Shown one piece after another: positions 1 through 15,000 of a stretch of DNA of 64,000 nucleotides. The notes below the pieces were generated by a model. That model saw only the letters and a program-made list of their open reading frames with translations, was not told where the DNA came from and did not search any database. Numbering within the stretch: the stretch's first letter is position 1; each line of letters begins with the position of its first letter. This DNA is from Jejubacter calystegiae (lineage in GTDB: Bacteria; Pseudomonadota; Gammaproteobacteria; Enterobacterales; Enterobacteriaceae): positions 3,534,001-3,598,000 of the forward strand of contig NZ_CP040428.1 of assembly GCF_005671395.1 (NCBI RefSeq), given 5' to 3'. Position numbers and translations under genes: made by a program.

Positions 1-1
1 C

Positions 2-3000
2 AGTTCCAGTGAACAGGTTCTGGGCGGTGAAGGTTCTTCTCTGGCAGATCCGGCGGCGGATAATCAGCATTTTGCCTGGCTGCCCTGGATTATCTTTGGC
101 GGCGGTGCTCTTGGCATGGCCGGCGCTGCGATTGCATCAAATAGTCATGGGCACGGCCATAGCGATGAAGCCCGTGAAATCACGATCGCCATTCATCCTG
201 CCAGTGACGCCGACAAGGACGGGCGACCGGAGTTTTCCGGCTCTTCTTCCAGTCCTAATGCGACAGTAGAAATTACTCTACCGGACGGGAGCCGCGTTAC
301 CACAACTACCGATGAAAACGGTAACTGGGCGATAGAGTCACCGAATTCTCAGCCGAACGGTACCATTATCGTGACTGTTACGGATTCTGAGGGTAATAGT
401 GGCTCCGCTTCTGGAAACTACCATGATAACACCGCGCCTGAGGTGCCGATCATCAATGCCAATGACGATGACCAACTGGCGGGCACCGCTGAGCCGGGTT
501 CCACCATTACGGTGACGGACCCAGCGACAGGGGAAGCCACAACGACCGTCGCCGATGATAAGGGTAACTGGAGTATTCAGCCGAATCCGATAAGTGAGGG
601 GGACAGCAATGTTACGGTGGTTGCGCAAGACCCGGCAGGCAATGTTTCTCCTCCTTTGGTGATTGAACGCCCTGATGTCACTTTACCGGACAATATCACT
701 TCTGGCCTGGTCGCGGACTCCCTGGGGCTAAACGATGATGTTGCTCCGATCATAGGAACGATTGCTGATGGCGGGGTAACGAATGATACTCGCCCGACTT
801 ACTCTGGTAAGGCCACGGCGGATATCGATCACGTCAATATTTACGATAACGGTAAACTGGTTGGCAGCGCGGTCGTGGATAGCGATGGAAACTGGAGCTT
901 CACGTCGAAAACCAGTCTGGCAGAGGGTTCTACTCATGAGTATACCGCGGCGGCCGTTGACCGCGCTGGTAATGAAGGCCCACGTATAAGTGGTACCAGC
1001 GATGCTGGATGGAGTTTTACGATCGATAGTTTGCCGCCAGATAACAGTTCTTCTGGCATTGTGGCGGGCAGTATCACCCTGACCGACGACAGGGAGCCGG
1101 TGACCGGGGAGATCACCGACGGCAGTGCGACCAACGATACCCGTCCGACCTACAGCGGGCAGGCCACGGCGGATATCGACCATGTGAATATCTACGACGG
1201 CGGCACGCTGCTCGGCAGCGCGGCGGTGGACGGCGACGGCCACTGGCGCTTTACCCCGGACAGCGATCTGGCGGAAGGCCGCCACGAGTTCACCGTCTCG
1301 GCGGTGGACGCCTCCGGCAATGAGGGGCCGCAGCTCTCCGGGACGGATGACGCGGGCTGGAGCTTCACCCTCGACGCCACGGCGCCGGATAACAGTACCT
1401 CCGGCATTGTGGCGGGCTCCATCACCCTGACCGACGACAGGGAGCCGGTGACCGGCCTCATTACCGACGGCAGTGCGACCAACGATACCCGTCCGACCTA
1501 CAGCGGCCAGGCCACGGCGGATATTGACCATGTGAATATCTACGACGGCGGCACGCTGCTCGGCAGCGCGGCGGTGGACGGCGACGGCCACTGGCGCTTT
1601 ACCCCGGACAGCGATCTGGCGGAAGGGCGCCACGAGTTCACCGTCTCGGCGGTGGACGCCTCCGGCAATGAGGGGCCGCAGCTCTCCGGGACCGATGACG
1701 CGGGCTGGAGCTTCACCCTCGACGCCACGGCGCCGGATAACAGTACCTCCGGCATTGTGGCGGGCTCCATCACCCTGACTGACGACAGGGAGCCGGTGAC
1801 CGGGGAGATCACCGACGGCAGTGCGACCAATGATACCCGCCCGACCTACAGCGGGCAGGCCACGGCGGATATCGACCATGTGAATATCTACGACGGCGGC
1901 ACGCTGCTCGGCAGCGCGGCGGTGGACGGCGACGGCCACTGGCGCTTTACCCCGGACAGCGATCTGGCGGAAGGCCGCCACGAGTTCACCGTCTCGGCGG
2001 TGGACGCCTCCGGCAATGAGGGGCCGCAGCTCTCCGGGACCGATGACGCGGGCTGGAGCTTCACCCTCGACGCCACGGCGCCGGATAACAGTACCTCCGG
2101 CATTGTGGCGGGCTCCATCACCCTGACCGACGACAGGGAGCCGGTGACCGGGGAGATCACCGACGGCAGTGCGACCAACGATACCCGTCCGACCTACAGC
2201 GGCCAGGCCACGGCGGATATCGACCACGTGAATATCTACGACGGCGGCACGCTGCTCGGCAGCGCGGCGGTGGACGGCGACGGCCACTGGCGCTTTACCC
2301 CGGACAGCGATCTGGCGGAAGGCCGCCACGAGTTCACCGTCTCGGCGGTGGACGCCTCCGGCAATGAGGGGCCGCAGCTCTCCGGGACGGATGACGCGGG
2401 CTGGAGCTTCACCCTTGATGCCACGGCGCCGGATAACAGTACCTCCGGCATTGTGGCGGGCAGTATCACCCTGACCGACGACAGGGAGCCGGTGACCGGG
2501 GAGATCACCGACGGCAGTGCGACCAACGATACCCGCCCGACCTACAGCGGGCAGGCCACGGCGGATATTGACCATGTGAATATCTACGACGGCGGCACGC
2601 TGCTCGGCAGCGCGGCGGTGGACGGCGACGGCCACTGGCGCTTTACCCCGGACAGCGATCTGGCGGAAGGCCGCCACGAGTTCACCGTCTCGGCGGTGGA
2701 CGCCTCCGGCAATGAGGGGCCGCCGCTCTCCGGGACGGATGACGCGGGCTGGAGCTTCACCCTCGACGCCACGGCGCCGGATAACAGTACCTCCGGCATT
2801 GTGGTGGGCTCCATCACCCTGACCGACGACAGGGAGCCGGTGACCGGGGAAATCACCGACGGCAGTGCGACCAACGATACCCGTCCGACCTACAGCGGGC
2901 AGGCCACGGCGGATATCGACCATGTGAATATCTACGACGGCGGCACGCTGCTCGGCAGCGCGGCAGTGGACGGCGACGGCCACTGGCGCTTTACCCCGGA

Positions 3001-6000
3001 CAGCGATCTGGCGGAAGGCCGCCACGAGTTCACCGTCTCGGCGGTGGACGCCTCCGGCAATGAGGGGCCGCCGCTCTCCGGGACGGATGACGCGGGCTGG
3101 AGCTTCACCCTTGATGCCACGGCGCCGGATAACAGTACCTCCGGCATTGTGGCGGGCAGTATCACCCTGACCGACGACAGGGAGCCGGTGACCGGGGAGA
3201 TCACCGACGGCAGTGCGACCAACGATACCCGTCCGACCTACAGCGGCCAGGCCACGGCGGATATTGACCATGTGAATATCTACGACGGCGGCACGCTGCT
3301 CGGCAGCGCGGCGGTGGACGGCGACGGCCACTGGCGCTTTACCCCGGACAGCGATCTGGCGGAAGGCCGCCACGAGTTCACCGTCTCGGCGGTGGACGCC
3401 TCCGGCAATGAGGGGCCGCCGCTCTCCGGGACCGATGACGCGGGCTGGAGCTTCACCCTCGACGCCACGGCGCCGGATAACAGTACCTCCGGCATTGTGG
3501 CGGGCTCCATCACCCTGACTGACGACAGGGAGCCGGTGACCGGGGAGATCACCGACGGCAGTGCGACCAATGATACCCGCCCGACCTACAGCGGGCAGGC
3601 CACGGCGGATATCGACCATGTGAATATCTACGACGGCGGCACGCTGCTCGGCAGCGCGGCGGTGGACGGCGACGGCCACTGGCGCTTTACCCCGGACAGC
3701 GATCTGGCGGAAGGGCGCCACGAGTTCACCGTCTCGGCGGTGGACGCCTCCGGCAATGAGGGGCCGCCGCTCTCCGGGACCGATGACGCGGGCTGGAGCT
3801 TCACCCTCGACGCCACGGCGCCGGATAACAGTACCTCCGGCATTGTGGCGGGCAGTATCACCCTGACCGACGACAGGGAGCCGGTGACCGGGGAGATCAC
3901 CGACGGCAGTGCGACCAACGATACCCGTCCGACCTACAGCGGCCAGGCCACGGCGGATATCGACCACGTGAATATCTACGACGGCGGCACGCTGCTCGGC
4001 AGCGCGGCGGTGGACGGCGACGGCCACTGGCGCTTTACCCCGGACAGCGATCTGGCGGAAGGCCGCCACGAGTTCACCGTCTCGGCGGTGGACACCTCCG
4101 GCAATGAGGGGCCGCAGCTCTCCGGGACCGATGACGCGGGCTGGAGCTTCACCCTCGACGCCACGGCGCCGGATAACAGTACCTCCGGCATTGTGGCGGG
4201 CTCCATCACCCTGACCGACGACAGGGAGCCGGTGACCGGGGAGATCACCGACGGCAGTGCGACCAACGATACCCGCCCGACCTACAGCGGCCAGGCCACG
4301 GCGGATATCGACCACGTGAATATCTACGACGGCGGCACGCTGCTCGGCAGCGCGGCGGTGGACGGCGACGGCCACTGGCGCTTTACCCCGGACAGCGATC
4401 TGGCGGAAGGCCGCCACGAGTTTACCGTCTCGGCGGTGGACGCCTCCGGCAATGAGGGGCCGCAGCTCTCCGGGACGGATGACGCGGGCTGGAGCTTCAC
4501 CCTCGACGCCACGGCGCCGGATAACAGTACCTCCGGCATTGTGGCGGGCAGTATCACCCTGACCGACGACAGGGAGCCGGTGACCGGGGAAATCACCGAC
4601 GGCAGTGCGACCAACGATACCCGTCCGACCTACAGCGGCCAGGCCACGGCGGATATCGACCACGTGAATATCTACGACGGCGGCACGCTGCTCGGCAGCG
4701 CGGCAGTGGACGGCGACGGCCACTGGCGCTTTACCCCGGACAGCGATCTGGCGGAAGGGCGCCACGAGTTCACCGTCTCGGCGGTGGACGCCTCCGGCAA
4801 TGAGGGGCCGCCGCTCTCCGGGACGGATGACGCGGGCTGGAGCTTCACCCTCGACGCCACGGCGCCGGATAACAGTACCTCCGGCATTGTGGTGGGCTCC
4901 ATCACCCTGACCGACGACAGGGAGCCGGTGACCGGGGAAATCACCGACGGCAGTGCGACCAACGATACCCGTCCGACCTACAGCGGGCAGGCCACGGCGG
5001 ATATCGACCATGTGAATATCTACGACGGCGGCACGCTGCTCGGCAGCGCGGCAGTGGACGGCGACGGCCACTGGCGCTTTACCCCGGACAGCGATCTGGC
5101 GGAAGGGCGCCACGAGTTCACCGTCTCGGCGGTGGACGCCTCCGGCAATGAGGGGCCGCAGCTCTCCGGGACCGATGACGCGGGCTGGAGCTTCACCCTC
5201 GACGCCACGGCGCCGGATAACAGTACCTCCGGCATTGTGGCGGGCTCCATCACCCTGACTGACGACAGGGAGCCGGTGACCGGGGAGATCACCGACGGCA
5301 GTGCGACCAATGATACCCGCCCGACCTACAGCGGGCAGGCCACGGCGGATATCGACCATGTGAATATCTACGACGGCGGCACGCTGCTCGGCAGCGCGGC
5401 GGTGGACGGCGACGGCCACTGGCGCTTTACCCCGGACAGCGATCTGGCGGAAGGCCGCCACGAGTTCACCGTCTCGGCGGTGGACGCCTCCGGCAATGAG
5501 GGGCCGCAGCTCTCCGGGACCGATGACGCGGGCTGGAGCTTCACCCTCGACGCCACGGCGCCGGATAACAGTACCTCCGGCATTGTGGCGGGCTCCATCA
5601 CCCTGACTGACGACAGGGAGCCGGTGACCGGGGAGATCACCGACGGCAGTGCGACCAATGATACCCGCCCGACCTACAGCGGGCAGGCCACGGCGGATAT
5701 CGACCATGTGAATATCTACGACGGCGGCACGCTGCTCGGCAGCGCGGCGGTGGACGGCGACGGCCACTGGCGCTTTACCCCGGACAGCGATCTGGCGGAA
5801 GGGCGCCACGAGTTCACCGTCTCGGCGGTGGACGCCTCCGGCAATGAGGGGCCGCAGCTCTCCGGGACCGATGACGCGGGCTGGAGCTTCACCCTCGACG
5901 CCACGGCGCCGGATAACAGTACCTCCGGCATTGTGGCGGGCAGTATCACCCTGACCGACGACAGGGAGCCGGTGACCGGGGAGATCACCGACGGCAGTGC

Positions 6001-9000
6001 GACCAACGATACCCGTCCGACCTACAGCGGCCAGGCCACGGCGGATATCGACCACGTGAATATCTACGACGGCGGCACGCTGCTCGGCAGCGCGGCGGTG
6101 GACGGCGACGGCCACTGGCGCTTTACCCCGGACAGCGATCTGGCGGAAGGGCGCCACGAGTTTACCGTCTCGGCGGTGGACGCCTCCGGCAATGAGGGGC
6201 CGCAGCTCTCCGGGACGGATGACGCGGGCTGGAGCTTCACCCTCGACGCCACGGCGCCGGATAACAGTACCTCCGGCATTGTGGCGGGCAGTATCACCCT
6301 GACCGACGACAGGGAGCCGGTGACCGGGGAAATCACCGACGGCAGTGCGACCAATGATACCCGCCCGACCTACAGCGGGCAGGCCACGGCGGATATCGAC
6401 CATGTGAATATCTACGACGGCGGCACGCTGCTCGGCAGCGCGGCGGTGGACGGCGACGGCCACTGGCGCTTTACCCCGGACAGCGATCTGGCGGAAGGCC
6501 GCCACGAGTTCACCGTCTCGGCGGTGGACGCCTCCGGCAATGAGGGGCCGCAGCTCTCCGGGACCGATGACGCGGGCTGGAGCTTCACCCTCGACGCCAC
6601 GGCGCCGGATAACAGTACCTCCGGCATTGTGGCGGGCTCCATCACCCTGACCGACGACAGGGAGCCGGTGACCGGGGAGATCACCGACGGCAGTGCGACC
6701 AACGATACCCGTCCGACCTACAGCGGCCAGGCCACGGCGGATATCGACCACGTGAATATCTACGACGGCGGCACGCTGCTCGGCAGCGCGGCGGTGGACG
6801 GCGACGGCCACTGGCGCTTTACCCCGGACAGCGATCTGGCGGAAGGGCGCCACGAGTTCACCGTCTCGGCGGTGGACGCCTCCGGCAATGAGGGGCCGCA
6901 GCTCTCCGGGACCGATGACGCGGGCTGGAGCTTCACCCTCGACGCCACGGCGCCGGATAACAGTACCTCCGGCATTGTGGCGGGCTCCATCACCCTGACC
7001 GACGACAGGGAGCCGGTGACCGGGGAGATCACCGACGGCAGTGCGACCAACGATACCCGTCCGACCTACAGCGGCCAGGCCACGGCGGATATCGACCACG
7101 TGAATATCTACGACGGCGGCACGCTGCTCGGCAGCGCGGCGGTGGACGGCGACGGCCACTGGCGCTTTACCCCGGACAGCGATCTGGCGGAAGGCCGCCA
7201 CGAGTTCACCGTCTCGGCGGTGGACGCCTCCGGCAATGAGGGGCCGCCGCTCTCCGGGACGGATGACGCGGGCTGGAGCTTCACCCTCGACGCCACGGCG
7301 CCGGATAACAGTACCTCCGGCATTGTGGCGGGCAGTATCACCCTGACCGACGACAGGGAGCCGGTGACCGGGGAGATCACCGACGGCAGTGCGACCAACG
7401 ATACCCGCCCGACCTACAGCGGGCAGGCCACGGCGGATATTGACCATGTGAATATCTACGACGGCGGCACGCTGCTCGGTAGCGCGGCGGTGGACGGCGA
7501 CGGCCACTGGCGCTTTACCCCGGACAGCGATCTGGCGGAAGGCCGCCACGAGTTCACCGTCTCGGCGGTGGACGCCTCCGGCAATGAGGGGCCGCCGCTC
7601 TCCGGGACGGATGACGCGGGCTGGAGCTTCACCCTTGATACTACTGCTCCTGGCGCGGATGCCTTTGAAACGGGCAGTATCACCCTGAACGATGATGTGA
7701 AGCCTCTCACTGGTCCGATTGCCGATGGCGGCACCACTGATGATACCCAGCCAACCTATGCGGGTAAGATTACCTCTGATGGTCTGGCGGGCGGTATCGA
7801 CCACGTGAATATCTACGACGGTAGCACGCTGCTCGGCAGTACGACTGTAGATCAGAGCACCGGAGCCTGGAGCTTTACGCCAGAGATGGCGCTGGCCAGC
7901 GGCAATCACACACTGACTGTTTCAGCGGTGGATGCTGCCGGTAACGAAGGGCCGAAGGTTTCGGGTACCGATGATGATGGTTGGGATTTCAATTTGTTGA
8001 CCAGCGCGCCAGCCCAGCCGTCTATTGAAAGCGTGATAGACGATCGGACTCAGGGTGATGAGGTCGATACGGGCACGCTTCAGAAGGGTCAGGCAACAAA
8101 CGATGCCACGCTGACGCTTAACGGGAGTGCTGCTGAGGGCATGATCGTGAAGATCTGGGCTACGGATAGCGACGGCAATCGGGTTCAGGTAGGTGAAGGA
8201 ACTGCCGATGAGAATGGCCGCTGGAGTATCACTACCGACGAACTGGGGGCCGATGGTCGCTATAGCCTGAGCGCCACGGCGGTGAATGCCTCGGGTATCT
8301 CTTCGGCAGAAACCGGCGTCTTCCCGGTGGTGCTGGATACTGTCGCGCCGGATGCGGCTATTGCCGTACTCAACGACGATCAGGGGGATATTCAGGATCC
8401 GGTAGTGGCCGGCGGGGTAACGGACGATCGTTCTCCGACCTTGAGTGGCACTGGCGAGGCAGGGGCCACCGTCAGTGTATATCTGGATGGTGACAGCACC
8501 TCAGCAGGCAGCGTGGTGGTCAATAGCGACGGAAGCTGGATACTGGCGCTGCCCGCGCTAGAGGATGGCGCGCATAGCTATCAGACCAAAGTTACCGATA
8601 CGGCGGGTAATGAAACCCGCAGTGAAGCGGTGAACTTCACCGTGGATAGCAGCAGTGTTGCCATCACTATCGATCAGGCCAATGATAACGTGGGTAGCAT
8701 TACGGATGCGGTGCTGAATGGCGGGCTGACCGACGACAGTACGCCTGAATTGCAGGGAACGACAATTGCCGGAGCTAGCGTGACGGTGAAAGATGTGGAT
8801 GGCAAGGTCCTGGGCACTGCCATAGCGGATGCGAATGGTTTGTGGAAATATCAGCTGGATAGGGTGACGGACGGCGAGCACAGCTGGACGGCGGAAGTGA
8901 TCAATCATGCGGGCAATACGGCTCAGGCTGGCATTACCCTGACGGTAGACACCACGGCGCCCGCCGCGCCGACCATTATCACGATGACCGATGATGTGGG

Positions 9001-12000
9001 TACACTTCAGGATATTATCACCTCTCCGGGCAAGGTGACGGACGACCCGGCACCGACGTTTGCCGGTACGGCAGAAACTGGTAGCACCGTTACGATCTAT
9101 GACGGCGACACGGTTTTGGGTTCAGTGACTGCCGATAAAGACGGTAACTGGAGCTATACACCGACGACGAATCTGGTGGATGGCGAGCATCATATTACGG
9201 CCACCAGTACCGACGAAGCCGGTAATGATAGCGCTCATAGCCCGGTATGGGACTTTACGCTGGATACCGTAACCAGCGCTCCGGTTATCACGACCAATAC
9301 CACAGAGGAAATTAGCGGTACTGCGGAGCCTGGGGCGACGGTAACGATCACCGATCCGTCCGATGGTAGCGAAACATCGGTAACGGCGGATGAGAACGGG
9401 AACTGGAGCATTCAGCCCAATCCGCTGGAGACGGGTGACAGCAGTGCCAGCGTAGTGGCTACCGACCAGGCAGGAAACAGCAATTCCACCATGGTTGATG
9501 GTCCGGCGGATACTACACCTCCGGATAACAAAACCTCCGGCATTGTGGCGGGCTCCATCACCCTGACCGACGACAGGGAGCCGGTGACCGGGGAAATCAC
9601 CGACGGCAGTGCGACCAACGATACCCGCCCGACCTACAGCGGCCAGGCCACGGCGGATATTGACCACGTGAATATCTACGACGGCGGCACGCTGCTCGGC
9701 AGCGCGGCGGTGGACGGCGACGGCCGCTGGCGCTTTACCCCGGACAGCGATCTGGCGGAAGGCCGCCACGAGTTCACCGTCTCGGCGGTGGACACCTCCG
9801 GCAATGAGGGGCCGCAGCTCTCCGGGACGGATGACGCGGGCTGGAGCTTCACCCTCGACGCCACGGCGCCGGATAACAGTACCTCCGGCATTGTGGCGGG
9901 CAGTATCACCCTGACCGACGACAGGGAGCCGGTGACCGGGGAAATCACCGACGGCAGTGCGACCAACGATACCCGCCCGACCTACAGCGGCCAGGCCACG
10001 GCGGATATTGACCATGTGAATATCTACGACGGCGGCACGCTGCTCGGCAGCGCGGCGGTGGACGGCGACGGCCACTGGCGCTTTACCCCGGACAGCGATC
10101 TGGCGGAAGGGCGCCACGAGTTCACCGTCTCGGCGGTGGACGCCTCCGGTAATGAGGGGCCGCCGCTCTCCGGGACGGATGACGCGGGCTGGAGCTTCAC
10201 CCTCGACGCCACGGCGCCGGATAACAGTACCTCTGGCATTGTGGCGGGCAGTATCACCCTGACTGACGACAGGGAGCCGGTCACCGGGGAGATCACCGAC
10301 GGCAGTGCGACCAACGATACCCGCCCGACCTACAGCGGGCAGGCCACGGCGGATATCGACCACGTGAATATCTACGACGGCGGCACGCTGCTCGGCAGCG
10401 CGGCAGTGGACGGCGACGGCCACTGGCGCTTTACCCCGGACAGCGATCTGGCGGAAGGGCGCCACGAGTTCACCGTCTCGGCGGTGGACGCCTCCGGCAA
10501 TGAGGGGCCGCAGCTCTCCGGGACGGATGACGCGGGCTGGAGCTTCACCCTCGACGCCACGGCGCCGGATAACAGTACCTCCGGCATTGTGGCGGGCTCC
10601 ATCACCCTGACCGACGACAGGGAGCCGGTGACCGGGGAGATCACCGACGGCAGTGCGACCAACGATACCCGCCCGACCTACAGCGGCCAGGCCACGGCGG
10701 ATATCGACCACGTGAATATCTACGACGGCGGCACGCTGCTCGGCAGCGCGGCGGTGGACGGTGACGGCCACTGGCGCTTTACCCCGGACAGCGATCTGGC
10801 GGAAGGCCGCCACGAGTTTACCGTCTCGGCGGTGGACGCCTCCGGCAATGAGGGGCCGCAGCTCTCCGGGACCGACGATGAAAGCTGGAACTTTAGCTTG
10901 CTGACCAGCGTGCCGGATCAGCCGTTGATTGACGCTGTGATGGACGACCACACCCAGGGTGAAGATGCTGATACGGGTAACCTTCAGAAGGGGCTGGCGA
11001 CCAATGATGCGACACTGACCCTGAAAGGTAGCGCGACAGCAGGAATGATTGTGACGATTTGGGCTACGGACAGCGACGGCAATCGGGTTCAGGTGGGTGA
11101 AGGAACGGCGGATAACGATGGTCGCTGGAATATCACCACCGACGAACTGGGGGCCGATGGCAACTATGATCTGAGCGCTACGGTGGTGAACGCGGCTGGT
11201 GTCTCTTCTGTGGAAAGCGAGCGTTTCCCGGTGGTGCTGGATACTGTTGCGCCGGATGCGGTTATTGCCGTACTGAATGACGATCGGGGCGATCTACAGG
11301 AGCCGGTGACGGCTGGCGGCGTAACGGACGATCGCCTGCTAACCCTGAGTGGTACCGGCGAAGTGGGAGCCACCGTTAGCGTGTATCTGGACGGTAGTAG
11401 TACCCCGGCAGGCAGCGTAGTGGTCAACAGCGACGGAAACTGGACGCTGGCATTACCTGAACTGGCTGATGGTGCGCACAGCTATCAGACTAAAATTACC
11501 GATACGGCAGGTAATGAAACCCGTGCTGAAACAGTGGAATTCACTATCGATAGCAGCAGTGTTGCCATCACTATCGATCAGGCCAATGATAACGTGGGTA
11601 GCATTACGGATGCGGTACTGGATGGCGGGTTGACCGACGACAGTACACCAGAATTACAGGGTATAACCAGCGCCGGAGCAACTGTAACGGTGAAGGATGC
11701 AGAGGGTACGGTGCTGGGAACCGCGATAGCGAATGCGGATGGCCTGTGGACGTTCCAACTGGATGAGGTCGCTGACGGAGAGCACAGTTGGACGGCGGAA
11801 ATCACTAATGCTGCGGGCAATACCGCCCGGGATACCATCACCCTGACGGTAGACACCACGGCGCCTGCCGCACCGGTTATCACCAGTCTGGGCGATGATG
11901 TAGGAAGCATTCAGTTTGTTTCCCCGGTGCAGGGCAACGTTACTGACGATCTGACTCCGACCCTGACCGGCACGGCGGAAGCTGGCGCCATCGTCACTCT

Positions 12001-15000
12001 TTACGATAGCGGGACTTTCCTGGGCAGTATGGTGGCCGATTCAGACGGTAAATGGAAATTCACTCCGGACGCTGACCTGACGGAGGGCACTCACAGCATC
12101 ACCGCTACGGCGACAGATGCCGCAGGTAACGTTAGTGAGGTGAGCTCAACCTGGGACTTTATTCTGGATGTTACCGGGCCAAACGTGGGTATTTCAGGCA
12201 ATGCGGCTGAATCTTTATCGGGATCATCGGAACCTGGCGCCATTATTACGGTGATTGATGCTGCGGGAACGAAATACACTACAACCGCCGATCAAAACGG
12301 CAGTTGGATTCTTGTGCCTAACCCCATTGCAGCAGGGGAGTCCGGGACAATTTACGCCATCGATCCGACCGGTAACCAGGGCGATCCAGTCGCTTTCCAG
12401 GGAGCCGCGCTTGGTAGTTATGACCTGATGAATGAAAGTGTGCAGGTTAACTCGACCACCGAAAACGATCAGGCAAACCCCACCACCACCCGGTTGGCCG
12501 ATGGCCGTATTGTGGTGATCTGGCAGAGCACATCGGCTGGCACGATTGGCGGACTGGGAGCGCAAACCGATGTTTATATGCAGCTGTATGAAGCCGATGG
12601 CGTGCATAAGATCGGTACCGAGCAGCAGGTAAACCAGCGAACCGCAAATAACCAGGACAGCCCGCAGGTAGTGGCGCTGGCCGATGGCGGCTTCCTGGTG
12701 GTGTATGAGTCCTATAACGGCGGTCTGGACAGCGGCGATGGCGTAATCGCGCGTCGCTATGGTGCGAACGGCGAAGCGGCGACGGATGAGTTCCTGGTCA
12801 ATGTGACCACCAGCGGCAACCAGAACTCACCGGGAGCCATCGCGCTGGAGGATGGCGGCTACATTATCACCTGGCAGGACCAGAACAAGAGTATCGTGCA
12901 GCGAAGCTATGACGCCGATAACGCGCCGACCAGCGACGAGGTGGTGGTTGCCAGCGGCAGTGGTATGGGGGCCTCCGGTGGTCCGGAAATGGCGACATTT
13001 ACCGATGAAGCGCACAACGGAATGTATATCACCGTCTGGAACGCCACGTCGGGCCCGTCGGACAGTAGCTACACAGGGGTTGTCGGCCAGATTTTTGATG
13101 CTGAGGGCAAGGCGCTGGGTAACGCTTTCCAGGTGAACACCACCATGGATGCCTACCAGAACTATCCCGATGTTATTACCCTGGCCGATGGTAGCTTCGT
13201 GGTGTACTGGGATACCAATGATTCCGGCGCCAACGGTTCAGACGTCCGTGCGGTTCACTATACGGTAGATGCCAGCACGGGGGCGGTCACGGTACAGGGC
13301 AGCGGCGACTTTATCGTCAACACCTACAGTGACGGCAAGCAGTACAAACCGGTCGGCGTGGCGCTGGAAGATGGCGGCTATCTGATTATCTGGGGCTCAG
13401 ACGGTGGTGATGGCGATGGCTCGGCAATCTACGCGCAGCGTTATGATGCCAGCGATAACAAAGTGGGACGTGAATTTATCGTCAACACCACCACGGCGGG
13501 CAATCAGGGGACCGGCGGCGACTCCAGTGACGTGACGCATATTCTGGACGCCACGCTGATGGCGGATGGCAGCGTCTATGTCACCTGGCAGTCGGATAAC
13601 GTGGACGGTAGCGGTATGGGCGTGGAAGGGATTGTGATTGATCCTGATTCGTCCTACTACTCTGAATCCACCGTAAATACCGCCATCACTGGTGACCAGA
13701 CTCTCTCTTCCGTTTCCGCGTTACCCGGTGGGGGCTCTATCGTAGTCTGGGAATCCACCAGCGGTGATGGTTCGGGAACCTGCATCAGGGGACAGATGCT
13801 GGATGCTCAGGGGCAGCCGATCGGCGGTGAGTTTACGGTCAATTCCACGACCAGCGGCGATCAGTTAACGCCTCAGGTGACCGTGCTGGCGAATGGCGAT
13901 TTTGAGGTGGTCTGGAGCAGCGGCACTTATATCAAAGGGCAGAAATTTTCTTATGCCTATGATTCCAGTGGCAATATCTCAGGGGTGGTGACCTCGGGAA
14001 CTGAGTACAACATTAACAATGGTACTGACGCCAGCAATCAAGGTTACCCGGAGATCGCGACCCTGAATGATGGTGGCTATATGGTGGTCTGGCAGGCAAC
14101 GGTTAATGGCGTCTGGGTCGTCTATGGTCGCCAGTACGATGAAAACGGTTCACCGGTAACGGCGCAGACGGTGCTGGCTACCACGACGTTGGATGGTCCA
14201 TGGCTGTTGGGAACGGGCGACTGGAACCCGCTACCGTCGGTGACAACACTGGCGGATGGCACCGTGGCTATCGCTTATACGACCAAAGGTGATGGCTACG
14301 ATATCACCACGTTACTGTATAACCCGGAAACCCATACCACCAGTTCCCTGGGCGTGGTAAACCAGACGACGGCCAGCAACCAGGCTTCACCCGTGATTAC
14401 CGCGCTGGGTAACGGCAACTATGTCGTGACATGGGACTCAGACAATAACAACGGTCCGGATCAGACGGGTTATAGCGTATGGGGGCGCATCTATGATGCG
14501 AGCGGTCAGGCTGTTACTGACGAGTTCATCATCAATACCGCCACTTCGGGCGATCAACATCTTCCTATCGTAGTCAGTCGCGCCGACGGTAGCTTTGTTG
14601 TGGTGTTCGTTTCCGGTACTGATAGCGCTCCAGGGGCCGACACTTATGGTATTTACGCCCAGTATTTTGATGCGAGTGGTCATAAAGTCGGTCAGCAAAT
14701 GCAGATCAACCAACTGAGCTGGGGCGACCAGGTGGAAGTGGATGCCTCCTTCCTGGAGGGCGGTCAGCTGTATGTGACCTGGACCGATGAAGGGGTTGGC
14801 GATGGCGATGGTTCTGCGATTAAGGGGCGGGTCGTCGATCTGGTGGAAACGCTCGGTCTGGAGCAGGAAACTGCAGGGAATGACGATCCGACAATCATCG
14901 ACTATCAACCTGCAGCCACCACGGACAGTGATACTCTGCCGCCCAACGTAGGGATTTCAACCAATACCGGAGACAAACTGGGGGGCCAGACAGAGCCTGG

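Noticed and set aside
1192..7737. A ladder of 96-residue minus-strand frames every 348 bp
   Set aside because: These are periodic shadows of the repeat unit, not genes, and the pattern is not a CRISPR array: units are 348 bp, coding and without spacers.
728..7909. A 2,393-residue minus-strand open frame across the repeat array
   Set aside because: It is the exact antisense of the 348-bp repeats: one stop-free unit copied 19 times stays stop-free. It has no ribosome site, an Arg/Val/Ala-rich low-information protein, and the plus strand carries recognisable Ig-like domains and a secretion operon.
9122..10951. A 609-residue minus-strand open frame over the second array
   Set aside because: Same cause as above, antisense of the four repeat units.
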